From positions 62,001-126,000 of the forward strand of contig NW_006921550.1 of assembly GCF_000340215.1 (NCBI RefSeq): a stretch of DNA of 64,000 nt, written 5' to 3'. Positions 20,973-31,168 of this stretch are shown one piece after another. The position numbers and the translations under genes are program-made. The notes beneath the pieces are model-generated. The model had not been told where the DNA came from. It ran no database searches and worked only from the letters and a program-made list of their open reading frames with translations. How positions within the stretch are numbered: position 1 is the stretch's first letter; each line of letters starts with the position of its first letter. This stretch comes from Pseudocercospora fijiensis CIRAD86 (lineage: Eukaryota; Ascomycota; Dothideomycetes; Mycosphaerellales; Mycosphaerellaceae).

Positions 20973-22262
20973 ATGGAAACCATCTCGACTGTCGCGCCCG
21001 CGCCCTCCACCACCTCCATCATTTCTTTGGACACCGCATCACACACCTTGAAAATGGAAGACTTCCATCAGGCATCGGTACGTCCTTCGTCCCTTTCATG
21101 CACGCGCACCCCGCGCCGCGGCAGTTCTTCGCACTGTTGGCAGTGCGCCTTGCCTTGCCGCCGAGTCACCACTGACCACGCTCTCCAGACATCACCAGCG
21201 CCGTCAGACACCATGACCGCAAAATACCAGTCATCGTCACCGCCGCCGCGTGTCATTGAAGTCCAATCAAGACCGGCGAAGAAGCGGAAATCATGGGGCC
21301 AAGAACTCCCTGAACCCAAAACCACACTCCCTCCCAGGAAGCGGGCCAAGACCGAGGACGAGAAAGAGCAGCGCCGAATTGAACGCATCAAGCGCAACCG
21401 GGCAGCAGCTCACAACTCGAGAGAGCGAAAGCGTCAGGAAACTGAGGTTCTCGCTGTCGCCCTCGCCAAGGCGAACGCCGAACTCGAAGCCTACCGCAGA
21501 CTCCACGGACCACTCCCAGAAGGCACTGTCCTTCCAGAAGTCAAGCTCGTCACTGAGGCGACCGACGTCGTCGCCGCCGCAGATACACCTGCGCCATCGC
21601 TCGTCGAGTCCCACGGCTCACAAGCAGATGTGCCAAGCCCCGGCTCTCCGGCTGACGACATCTTCCATCTCCAACAACAACCCCTCATCAAGCAAGAGCA
21701 ACCTCTCGATAATTGGCTCGAGCTTCCACAAGCATTTGACAACCTTGACGAGAAGTCGTCTGTGTTCACGTCGCTTGGGCAGACACAAGATTCTGCAGAA
21801 ATCTTGTGTGACTTGCAGTGTCCGCCCAGCAGCAAGAACCACAGTTCGACTTCTCTGCTCACTCAATGTTTGGCCACCCTACTACTCGCCATGCTGAATT
21901 CCTACCTCCGACAATGTCAACTCAGCATTTTGATGGCTCTATGGACCGATTCGCCTTCACGGATGGAGGCTCTGATCCGTCTCTCCAAGACTCGCTCTTC
22001 TCTTTCGACTCTCTCATCGAGGACGCCGCGTTCGCGGTCGACACATAGGCGTCAGGCGCGGCATACAGCTGCGACGGTCTGTGCGTCCCGCAACATTGGT
22101 GTCTACCGATTAGAGACGGAGATTGAAGACGGGGCCGCGAGAGACGCACAGGCCGGCCAGACACAGGCGTTACAGGAAAAAGGGGCATCAACGGATATGG
22201 CGTATGATTTGGGGTATAAGGATGACGATGGCGATGGCGTTGGTGGGACGGAACTCACTTGA
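20973..22262 (+). CDS. HAC1: bZIP unfolded-protein-response transcription factor HAC1/HacA
   Basis: Activator of ER chaperone and secretory genes. Exon 1 (20973-21077) is followed by a conventional 111 nt intron (21078-21188, GTACGT donor, CACTGAC branch), phase 0. The HacA signature KKRKSWGQELPEPKTTLPPR precedes the bZIP basic region (RNRAAAHNSRERKRQETE); the following helix is a short leucine zipper. The uninterrupted frame runs to the TGA at 22262. A second frame opens around 21810, encodes a more protein-like acidic, Phe/Ser-rich end (FDFSAHSMFG...SLFSFDSLIEDAAFAVDT) and stops at 22048. This is the layout expected if IRE1 removes a short unconventional intron near 21806-21840. One residue is unusual: the basic region has AAHNSRER where AAQSSRER is the common form. 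Confidence 0.9.
   Translation: METISTVAPAPSTTSIISLDTASHTLKMEDFHQASVRPSSLSCTRTPRRGSSSHCWQCALPCRRVTTDHALQTSPAPSDTMTAKYQSSSPPPRVIEVQSRPAKKRKSWGQELPEPKTTLPPRKRAKTEDEKEQRRIERIKRNRAAAHNSRERKRQETEVLAVALAKANAELEAYRRLHGPLPEGTVLPEVKLVTEATDVVAAADTPAPSLVESHGSQADVPSPGSPADDIFHLQQQPLIKQEQPLDNWLELPQAFDNLDEKSSVFTSLGQTQDSAEILCDLQCPPSSKNHSSTSLLTQCLATLLLAMLNSYLRQCQLSILMALWTDSPSRMEALIRLSKTRSSLSTLSSRTPRSRSTHRRQARHTAATVCASRNIGVYRLETEIEDGAARDAQAGQTQALQEKGASTDMAYDLGYKDDDGDGVGGTELT
21806..21840 (+). promoter_or_regulatory. Predicted IRE1-type unconventional intron region in HAC1 mRNA
   Basis: Moving from the bZIP frame to the downstream activation-domain frame (stop 22048) requires excision of a length equal to 2 modulo 3. 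A 20 nt excision, the size known for Aspergillus and Trichoderma hacA/hac1, fits; 14 nt also fits. The stretch contains TTGCAGTG and CCCAGCAGCAAG, both resembling IRE1 CNG/CNG cleavage loops. One candidate is 21810-21829 (ending CCCAG, before CAGCAAG). The exact boundaries cannot be fixed by eye. Confidence 0.6.
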
Positions 22263-22661
22263 CTGAGTTGTGTATTACCTTGGGACTCCGGGATACTAGA
22301 TATTCTTGAACAGTCTTTGTATCACTATACTCTCATGCTTCTCCCTCTCATGTCTCCTTCTCTGAAACGCGTTGGCTGCAATGAAATCGTGAAATGAATG
22401 TCGGGCATACACGAGGCGGAGCGCCAAGCCCCAACCAGCACTGAATTTCTGACCTCCCGGTTCACCACAGCACATGTCTCCACTCTCCACTCTGCACATT
22501 CATTGACGCCTAATGCATCGCAACGCGGTCGCCTTGAGGTCAGTCACCAACAACACAGTCACCAACAACATTCCCGGCAACTGACATCACTTCGTGCCAA
22601 ACGGCCTCATCTGTGAGGACGCGCAGGCAGTAATGATTCATAAGAACCGAGTGACAGCCTC
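22263..22661. other. HAC1 downstream region
   Basis: Non-coding as far as I can see. It contains a short direct duplication AACACAGTCACCAACAACA near 22549-22570. The dispersed repeat copy 2 follows. Confidence 0.4.
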
Positions 22662-22810
22662 CGCCGCCCGAGTGGTAGATTTTAACTCAATACAGGCATA
22701 ATTTGCTTCTCCCGTTTAGATGATAAACCAGCAGTCGCAGGGCTTGGAAGCTCTCTCACAGGGTAGGTATAATAATAGCGCCGAAACTTTGAAAGACGGC
22801 GGGTGTACAT
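22662..22810 (+). repeat. Dispersed repeat copy 2
   Basis: Second copy (about 149 bp) of the repeat at 18897-19034, diverged by scattered substitutions and small indels. It lies between the 3' ends of HAC1 and the GH78 gene. Confidence 0.6.
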
Positions 22811-22845
22811 TGTTCATCCTCATCCGACAATCATGACTCTTGTTT

Positions 22846-25064
22846 CTACAGCACTAGCGAGACCAAGGCTGCAACAACGACCACAACAGCCGAAATTCCA
22901 TCCGTGGCCGCTTTGCCTGTATACGGCTCCACTCCTGTTCCTGCAGTCGAGTTGCCTAGAGCCAGTGTCCAATTGCCACCGCTGACGCCGTATGCTCCAC
23001 CATTTTCAAGCGTCATCGTAGTCCCATTCTCATTTCGTAGCGCACCCTGTACACCAGGTAAACTAACCCTTCCACTCGTGCCCGGCGGCGCAGAGAATTT
23101 GAATCCGGTGATAGAGCCCGCAGACGAGGCGTTGACTTGCGACGAAAAGAATCCAAGACTGGTACTGAAACCCGCATCGACGAATTTCAGATCTCCTAAT
23201 CTTGGACTTATTTCCCAAGTCGCGCCTCCTGCGCTGAGGAGGTGGATACCTGCGATGTGGAAGGTGAGAGTTGAAGTCGGACCCGTAGCCCAGCCGTGAG
23301 CGTGAGAGATTCTGGGATCGTTGGTGTATGGTGCGTAATGTAGTCTTCCGTCGGAGGAGTAGCCTTCGATGAATGTGGAGTTTGTCATGCGGGGGTCGTC
23401 CATCATGAAACCCCATTCTAGACGTACGAGGGCGAGGGCGGCGCTGACGTTGCCGGCGAGGAGGTGGGCTTGGAGTTCGAAGCCTGAGATGAAGGGGGAG
23501 ATGGCGTCGGTTGCTTCTACGGCTGGTGCTCCGTAGGGACCCCAGCGGGCGGCGAGGGCGGAGGAAATTCGGGAGGCTTTGGAGGCGGAGTCGGTGAGGT
23601 TGGAGACTACGGCCCAGGAGTTTCCGTCTTGTGGCATGAGGGTTGTGGTTTCGTTGTCGTGGTAGAGACCGGCGGTTTCGTTCCATAGGAGGGTGTTGGC
23701 CGAGGCTTTGATCGTTGCGGCGCGTTCTGCCCAGGAGTCGAGGAGAGATTGCTCTTCGCCAATGGCTTCGCCGAGCATGATTCCTTGGTTTAAAGTGTTG
23801 TAGAGTATGGAGTTGGCTTCGATGTTGTGCCCACCCATGCCGGAACGGAGCCAGTCAGCTCGCGAGGTGACGTTGGCTAGGCCGCTGGAGTCGATGAAGG
23901 AGAGGGAGAAGTTCATGGCCAGTTTCCATTGATCCCATTTTCCTTGCAGGTATGACAACTCATTGGAGTAGAGATAGTAGTCAGCCACTCCAATCAATGA
24001 GTACAGATGATAGGTGAATGACAGGATTGCGGGGAATGGTCTTCCTGAATATGGCAGCTGTCCTGTGGTCGTGTTCTGCACGGCGAATAGCGAGTCGAGG
24101 GCGTTTGCGACTGAAACCAAGTCGCTAAATGACACGATCATGCCAGGGACCGCAATAGCCATATCGCCAGCCCACACGAGCCGATCTCGCTTGGCTCCAT
24201 CGACCAAGGTGGAAGTGCCGTTCGTGATGGTGTAGTTGTAGTACCACGGATTTGGCGGTGTCTCATCACCAAGTTGAGACGATCTCACCTTGTCGAGCAG
24301 GGTTAAGGAATCTCCATGATGTGGGTCGATCTGAGAATGATCAGGTTCATGGTTAAGGACATATTTACGGTGGCGCTTGGTTGTTGGGGTCTCACCGTGC
24401 AGATCTGATTCGTGTATGCACCAGCATACCAAATGCGATTGATCAGCTCATCGTCGCAGTGGAAGTAACCGGTGTAGTCTCGCATAGCATCATCCGCGAT
24501 ATGAGGCAGTGGAGTGTAGTAGACCGTCGCCTTGACGACCTCGAGATTGCCAGTGGTGTTGTGAACCAGAGTCATGTACCTGAAAGCGCCACGCTCGTGG
24601 TCGCGGTCGACTGTGTAATTGCCGGCCTCGTTTGGCTGGAACCACAACACCTCGTCCAGGCCAGCGTCTGCTGTTCCATCACTGCCTTCGCTGGTGACCC
24701 ATAAGGAGCTCTCGCTGTACGTCAGGCCAATGAATTGGTCTGCGTCAACATCTCCGATCTGAAGCGTGACGAGGCCAGCAATGTTCTGATGAAACCCTTC
24801 CTGTCAGCTCCCTGAAAACTGTGTTCCTTGCATTGCAAGTTTATATACCTTGCCAAAGTCTAAGGTGACTGTCGAAGCTCCCTCAAACTTCGCACTTCCT
24901 GCACTTTCTCCTACCAGACTCTCGGAGCCGTCGACAGTTCCATTGACCTGCCAGATCGAGGCTGGGTACAGAGTTCTCGAGCTGGGCGCCAGGATATACT
25001 CATCATAAGCTGCAGTCACTAGTCCCACCAGACAAGCGCCTGCCAATGTCTTGAGCCACGGCAT
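22846..25064 (-). CDS. GH78 alpha-L-rhamnosidase-like enzyme, secreted and probably GPI-anchored
   Basis: Three exons: 25064-24849, 24785-24396 and 24330-22846. Introns are 63 nt (GTATAT) and 65 nt (GTGAGA, CTTAAC branch). The protein is 696 residues. A signal peptide (MPWLKTLAGACLVGLVTAA) leads into a beta-sandwich region. The GH78 catalytic (alpha/alpha)6 domain carries the conserved WYAGAYTNQICT, DPHHGDS, KRDRLVWAGDM and HGWATGPTSTL segments; the Asp/Glu cluster around DRLVWAGD matches the GH78 active-site region. Many Asn-X-Ser/Thr sites are present. The C terminus ends in a small-residue then hydrophobic stretch (ISAVVVVVAALVSLVL), typical of GPI attachment. Likely role: rhamnoside hydrolysis in plant cell-wall or glycoside breakdown; the exact substrate is unknown. 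Confidence 0.88.
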
Positions 25065-25435
25065 CTTGACCAGACGTACTGTATACCGACTGTCGACCAC
25101 AGGAGAAAGTCAAAATACATAAAATAGACACCATACTCAGACCTTCGGCGTGCTTTGCGCCACTATTTCTGCGCCGAGATTTGCCACGAGTCGATGTTCG
25201 ACCGCAGGAGGCATTCTGAGCGCGCTGGACCAGGTTGTTGAACAGAGGAAGAGGTCTCGTGCCTGGCGATCTGGGGATCTATCATCTCCGCGCGGAGAAG
25301 TGACCCACGTGGCGCGACACCTGAACTCATCTCGTTGCAAAGTTCTCCCGACGAACCTCACCGTCCTCCACTTGAGGTCAAGCGCGCTGACGACATTTGG
25401 AGCGGGCAAAAATCTTCTGCCGCGGCTGCAGAGCA
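25065..25435. other. Divergent promoter region (GH78 and YggS-like gene)
   Basis: About 370 bp between divergent starts. No gene or named site recognised. Confidence 0.45.
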
Positions 25436-26299
25436 ATGTCAGGCGAAGAGATGCGAATTGATCCCGCTCGCGCGAATGCCCTGGTGGAGAACATTAGCCA
25501 TGTCGTGCAACGGATAGATTCTGCGCGAGGGAGTCGCAAGGTACGTAGCACAGCGCATATAAGGAAAACAAGACAAAATGCAGAGTGGATATGATGGCTG
25601 ATGGGAAGCCAGGTTCGTTTGATTGCAGTCTCGAAATTGAAACCCGCGACAGACATCCTTGCACTCCACCAATCCGCCGTAAAACAAGAACATTTCGGTG
25701 AGAATTACTCAGACGAGCTGACCGAAAAGGCTGGGATCCTGCCTCGGTCGGTGAAATGGCACATGATAGGCGGACTGCAGACAAACAAGTGCAAAAAGCT
25801 TGCGTCTCAAGTCCCTAATCTCTACTGCGTGAGCAGCGTAGACACGTCAAAGAAGGCGGATGAGTTGGAGAAAGGGAGGAAGACTTTGGTGGAGCAGGCG
25901 AAAGAGACTTTGTCTGAAAAGTTGAGGGTTCTGGTTCAGGTCAACACTTCTGGGGAAGAGAGTAAGAGCGGAGTAGAACCGTGCGAGGCAGCGACGCTGT
26001 GCAGACATGTGAGAGAAAAGTGTCCTAGTCTGCAGCTTGCGGGCTTGATGACCATTGGAGCGATTGCGAGGAGTCGGGAGGCTTCCAGTCCTGATGGTGT
26101 GAATGAGGATTTTTTCACGCTGCGAGAAACGCGGGATAAGGTTGCGAAGGAGCTAGGCATTGAACGGTCGGAACTGGAGCTGAGTATGGGAATGAGTCAA
26201 GATTTTGAGGCTGCCATCTCGGCTGGGAGCGATGAAGTGCGCGTTGGGACGACTATTTTTGGTGAGCGACCTGCAAAGAAAGATGCCAAGATATTGTGA
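25436..26299 (+). CDS. YggS/PROSC-family pyridoxal phosphate homeostasis protein
   Basis: Two exons, 25436-25540 and 25613-26299, separated by a 72 nt intron (GTACGT donor, GCCAG acceptor, phase 0). The protein is 263 residues. It is the single-domain alanine-racemase-like TIM barrel that binds PLP without a known reaction and buffers cellular PLP (yeast YBL036C, bacterial YggS, human PLPBP). The PLP lysine is in IAVSKLKP. Other family marks are HFGENYSDEL, WHMIGGLQTNK, VQVNTSGEESKSG, LAGLMTIG and SMGMSQDFEAAI with GSDEVRVGTTIFGER at the end. All family residues that I can check are intact. Confidence 0.93.
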
Positions 26300-26999
26300 G
26301 CGACAAGTCTTTGCTGCGGCGGAGCATGGTGAGACGCGGCAAGATTGACAGATGGCATGGCGGCCACATGCTCACAAGCTAATAATGCAATCAGCGCTGT
26401 GAGCATAGGGTCTCGCATAAGCATAAATGTAGAAGAATGGCTGAGTCAGGAGCCATACCGGTCGACTGGTTTGCATGGAAGATTGCCACCAATAGACGGC
26501 GTCTCAGCGACTGTCTGACAAGGCCTGCTACCTGCTCAAGGCCCGAACCTAGACCGTCATGATCGCTTCTGCTTACTTATTATTACCTGTTGCAGACATA
26601 AGATCTTGAGCTATAGCCGGAATGCAATTTGTTTGCCAACATGCTTTTCTAAACTTCCTTCGCTTGCTACTGGAGCCAATCCTTATGCCTGCCTCGAAAC
26701 CAACTCCTGTCGAGGCCCTCAAGCCCCGCCGAGTGGCTGTCGACCACACAACGCCGTCTATAGTCGTCCTTAATGTGCCATTAACCTCGGACAAGTTCTC
26801 CATTACATCAATACTCATATAGAATCAATCCATTATGGCTGCTATTTGCGTGCTGGGATTTCGGTAAAAAGTTGACCCATTTCCAGGACCCACGCTCGCC
26901 AATGAGATTGCTGACTCCGCACTCTCTCAATCGACATCATCTGGACCACTGGCTGCGGCCGCTGCGCACGAAATACAGCCATTGTACATCCGAGTAAAT
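26300..26999. other. Intergenic region upstream of SDR gene
   Basis: No supportable gene. Short frames on both strands (26573-26818 minus, 26622-26822 plus) overlap each other without domain support. Confidence 0.45.
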
Positions 27000-27880
27000 A
27001 TGCCTGCCATCGACAATGAAATCTCGGGGAAGTTGGCCTTAGTCACAGGCGCCTCAGGCGGGTAGGCATCATTCATCATTCCCTGTCGTAGCAGGACAAG
27101 CACGCTCATTGCTTGACAGAATAGGAGCTGCCTGTGCGCGTGATTTGTTCGCGAACGGAGCAAACTTGGCACTTACTTACTCCTCGAATAAAACCTCGGT
27201 CGAAACTTTGGTCCATGAGCTCTCTCAGAAGGATGGCTCGAGAAAGATCACCCCTCACCAGGCTGATATGGCATCGGACGCCGATCTAAAGCGGTTATAC
27301 GACGAAATCAAGTCTGCTCATGGGAAAGGCCCGGATATCCTCATTGCGAATGCGGGATATGGAAAGCGAACGTCAAATATTCTCGACATTGAGATTGAAG
27401 AATGTCAGTGCTCCAGTGTCTCGGAAGTCGGGATTGTGCGCTGACTTTTCAAACATAGGGGACTATACGATCAATGTCAACCTGCGGGCGAGCTTTATTC
27501 TTACAAAACTCGCCGTGGCGCATATGATTGAGCAGAAATGGGGCCGTATTATCTACATCTCAAGTATCGCGGCTGGGGGCACGTCGATCAATGGATGCCA
27601 TTATTCAGCTTCGAAGGCTGGAGTCCAAGGTTTGTCAAAGAATTTGGCAATCAAGTTGGGCAAGGATGGTATCACTTGTAACGATGTTGCTCCCGCCATG
27701 ATCACCGGCACTGGGATGATTCCTGACGAGGAGTTCTTGAAAGGCACGCCTGGGGATGTAAAGAACATTCCCGTGGGCCGCGCAGGTACGACACAGGAGT
27801 GTGCCAATGTTGTGACGATGCTATGTCGGACTGGATACATCACAGGGCAGAGCATTTTACTCTCTGGCGGCCTCAAGTAG
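27000..27880 (+). CDS. Short-chain dehydrogenase/reductase (3-oxoacyl-ACP reductase-like)
   Basis: Three exons, 27000-27061, 27120-27403 and 27459-27880, with introns of 58 and 55 nt. The protein is 255 residues. Rossmann motif TGASGGIG is split by intron 1. NAGYG, the catalytic Ser in ISSIAAGG, and Tyr/Lys in YSASK are all present, followed by the APAMITGTGM loop and the C-terminal GQSILLSGG. This is the classical FabG-like fold and length, using NAD(P)H to reduce a keto group; the substrate is unknown. No tailoring partners are nearby, so assignment to a pathway is not possible. Confidence 0.9.
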
Positions 27881-29915
27881 GACGTGGTGGCATGCGCGAC
27901 CATCGATCTGGGCCATTCAGGAATCTCGTGACACCACGCAGAGCTCCGCTATTGGTCTGAACTCACGGTCATTGGCCCGAGAAATTGGGTTGAAACACAA
28001 GGCACGACTTCGGCGACGTCTGCGGAAGCTTGATGCCCAGTTTAGCAGGCGGAAGCCAGAAAGAGGCATTCTCGAGTCAGGTCAGGCTAATGCCAAAGCC
28101 TTTAGATCGTCCCTGGCTCAAGGTTAACAAATCTACGAACAAACTATAGGTATTACTTCATGACTCCCTTGACATTGAAGGAGTCTGTAGGGGCAGCATA
28201 TATCGAAAGTGGCCCAACAATCACTCGGGTAGAGCGGTGAGCAAAATTGGAAGTATTTCGTGCTCTGTAAAGTTCCAGATCGAACTTGATGCACCAAAAC
28301 ACCATGTCGCTCCCGTCCAGAATGTGTGCCGTTGGCCTTGGAGTCTGTTGAGCTGCTGACAGAACCCAGACTTGATGGGCTGTGAGCCAAAGAATTTCCC
28401 ATCCCACCATAGATTAGCTATACCTGGTGTGCCAGATTGTCCAACTTGAACCTCCACCGATGATGGCAACATGCGATCTAGAGTCTCGGAGTACCAATGG
28501 CAAGTCAAAGCGGAAGATGTCAGGAGCAGCGTCGGTGCTCGCATTGCCCAAGAATGAGTTGTGTGGTCGAAAGGTAAACGATAGCAAGACTTCGTGCCAG
28601 CTGGGATCTGTACAGGAGGGGTTCACTATCAAAATTTCCAGGGCACGTCGATTATTGCACTTTCTCACGATGAAGTCACTCGGCGGCCGCACGCTGGTAT
28701 GCCTGGTTGTCTCCAACTTGGAGGATCAAAAGATGTAACCCTCGTTGAGTTAGAGAGAAAGGCAAGAGAAGGGGAGTAAGTAGGTCGCGCCAAGGAATGG
28801 ACGCGGTGGCCAGTGCGCCTCACATGACATCAAAACATACCTTACTATTTTATTGAATCTCCTGTACCTTCTTCAACTAGCAAGACGCAAGACAGTTTTC
28901 ACGACAAATCTTCTCATAGACATTCAGAAGGTTTTTTTCGATGCCACAGCAACATTACGAGGCGCTGCTGGCCGCGGTCGGGCCGTGAAACGACGAATTC
29001 CAGCTCGAAGCGCGTTGCTGTGCGAGCAAAAGGCCCCATACGCCACGGAAGCTCGAGAAGGGGCATAGGCGTTGCAACCACAAGGGCTGAGCGCGCGCAA
29101 TATTATTAATGGACTCCATGGTGCGCACTCGTCGGAGACGGTAGGAAGTAGGGTCACAGTGGAAGGGGTGGAGAACAGCACACCCTCCGGCCTTTGAGAC
29201 TTGAGCAGTCCCACGAGCGACCAAGGAGAAGTCTTACATCGGATTTCAAGGATTTGCCAATGCTCCTGGGCTGGGGCAGTACAGTAGCAAATTGGAATTG
29301 CTAGGCTGCTCCCGGAAGCCTTCGCGCTACGCTCTGTACTCCATTCACGCGGACCGTTCGGTGCTGGAGAAATGCATCACGCACTCCAAGGCTGCGAAAG
29401 TCTGCCTCATCCGCATCGGAAGCGTCTTGTCCCACGGAGCGGCAGGGAACAGGCAAGACAAATTAATTGTCTTGGCAGCAGCGGAAGTCGGTATCACCGA
29501 GTTATGCGGAGCACTGTAGCAACAAGTTACGGAGACCAGGAATGCTCCGCCTCAACAAACACCCCAAACACGCCTGCACTCCCGTGATAGGTGCCTGGTG
29601 CGCACAGGTTCACGGCATGCTCCCACACGCTTGGTGTTGTTCGGCTACTACAGTAGCTCAGCGAGTCGCGAGGCTGAGAAACTCTGCTTGGCCCCTGGTT
29701 ACTGCGCGTCTCTGTACAGTCTGTACACGATACGTCAGCATTCTATTGCTCCATGCTGATGCTGACATTGTGAACGGGCGCTTCTGTGTTCCTGCATCCG
29801 TTGAAACTCAAAGCACTGGCGACGCTTGCGTCCTTGCTTCAGGACATCTCTTTTGACTTTGTCAAATCATCACTTCACCGCATTTGCCAGACAAATAACC
29901 ACAGGCCTAGGAATT
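27881..29915. other. Two-kb gene-poor stretch
   Basis: Apart from the doubtful broken frame at 28153-28716, nothing coding can be supported. Frames at 28853-29068, 29292-29519 and 29467-29856 are short and overlap frames on the other strand. Confidence 0.4.
28153..28716 (-). pseudogene. Possible broken or spliced orphan gene
   Basis: A minus-strand frame of 101 codons (28716-28414) is followed in the same frame, after a single stop, by 85 more codons (28410-28153). The second part (FWCIKFDLELYRA...VGPLSIYAAP) looks ordered, but I recognise no family. Either an intron spans the stop (a GTATAG donor lies at the junction) or the gene is dead. A competing frame, 28544-28221, overlaps it. Confidence 0.25.
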
Positions 29916-30197
29916 ATGAACGACCATGTTATCATCCTTCTTTGTCTGCTAGGCGCAGGAGCAGCACTACTCGTGGGCTATGCTGTCTTCAGATACTTCA
30001 TGCCCAGCGGTGGCCGCAACGACGTCGAACGTTCTGGTCCTGACGGAATGACACAAGTCCAGTACATGCGCACAGTGCGGCTTCGCAACCAGGAGCAATT
30101 GCAAGCGATGTATGCACCTCGACAGCCTAAGAGGCCGATATACACCCACGAAGAGTACAATCACCGCGCGAGCGATGCGACAAGCGACTTCTACTGA
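29916..30197 (+). CDS. Small single-pass membrane protein
   Basis: 93-residue frame starting MNDHVIILLCLLGAGAALLVGYAVF. One N-terminal transmembrane helix (about residues 5-28) is followed by a soluble, Arg/Gln-rich tail with QVQYMRTVRLRNQEQLQAMY. It resembles small fungal membrane proteins of unknown function. The frame is open 90 nt upstream, but this ATG places the membrane helix at the N terminus. Further plus-strand frames downstream (to 30476) might be additional exons, but no clear intron links them. Confidence 0.55.
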   Translation: MNDHVIILLCLLGAGAALLVGYAVFRYFMPSGGRNDVERSGPDGMTQVQYMRTVRLRNQEQLQAMYAPRQPKRPIYTHEEYNHRASDATSDFY

Positions 30198-31168
30198 ATT
30201 CCAAAACGCTCACGTCGAAGAGCGCCGAAGAGCTTCCGAACTCGTGCGGTGGCCCAGTGGGATCCCTACAAGTCATATGCTCAGCGACACAACCAGCACC
30301 CGCGAGACCTGGCAACCAGCACCTTTCAAGACGCATTATCCTGGGATGACACAACGCACTCTAGGATGCTGCACGAGCTAGCGCACAACTTAACGCGAGC
30401 ACTCCCAAGCAGACGCGATCCGAGTTGTGATGAAAAGGTATTCTGGCATGCGTCCGAAGACATAGACAGTCGCTAAGGTTCCGAATCGGGCTGCTCGATT
30501 CTGCGCTCCAACTAGATCTACTTTCGAAAGACGCCATGATTCCAATATGGCTCCCCGACTTTAGATCTTTGGTTCAATGATTGTCGTCCTTCAATAGCGA
30601 AATGGTCGATACTAATGCTGCTGTTAATCACACTGAGGTCCCCTTGTCCCTGGTCTGGCTTGAGATGAAGTTGAGGCTGTGCGCTTCCACCGACGGCAAG
30701 CTCTTGCTACGGTGATCAGGACTGCCTTGTTCTAGCACAGACAGTTGAATATATTCAGCGATCTCTGGATCGGTGCTAGGCTCAGACAAGAATATGCCGA
30801 CAAGAAGGTTTATATCCCCGCCAAAGCTGGTTCGCGGACAAGACCACGGGATCTTCAAGCACTCCTTCGAAATACGCACCCAACCATTCTGCGACTGTGG
30901 CTGCCACCAAGATGCGGCTCTCTGACTAACATCGAAATGCGGAGTTGTTCTTGTAAAGGCCAAGCTGCAGAGTGTGCATAGCTCTCTACCCTCGGAAAGA
31001 GATGATGACGCAGATGCAGCAATAAAATCTTAGAACGTAAAAGCATTATCACTGCAATGGACTCCTATCCGTCTCACATCTGCTCCTATCGTGTTGTCCA
31101 TCGCAGATGCAGGCATCTCTAGCTTCATTTACAGGTATTAGGGTTAGCGAACGACCGAACTCGTCAGC
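30198..31168. other. Intergenic region before the MFS gene
   Basis: No supportable gene. Frames at 30249-30476 (plus) and 30628-30963 (minus) have no domain support. Confidence 0.4.

Noticed and set aside
22904..23686. Frames on both strands over the GH78 gene
   Set aside because: Overlap the GH78 catalytic domain in other frames; low-complexity Arg/Pro-rich products.
24303..25100. Separate small genes in place of the GH78 5' exons
   Set aside because: The frames at 24303-24650 and 24804-25100 are exons 2 and 1 of the GH78 gene, joined by consensus introns into the family's normal N terminus.
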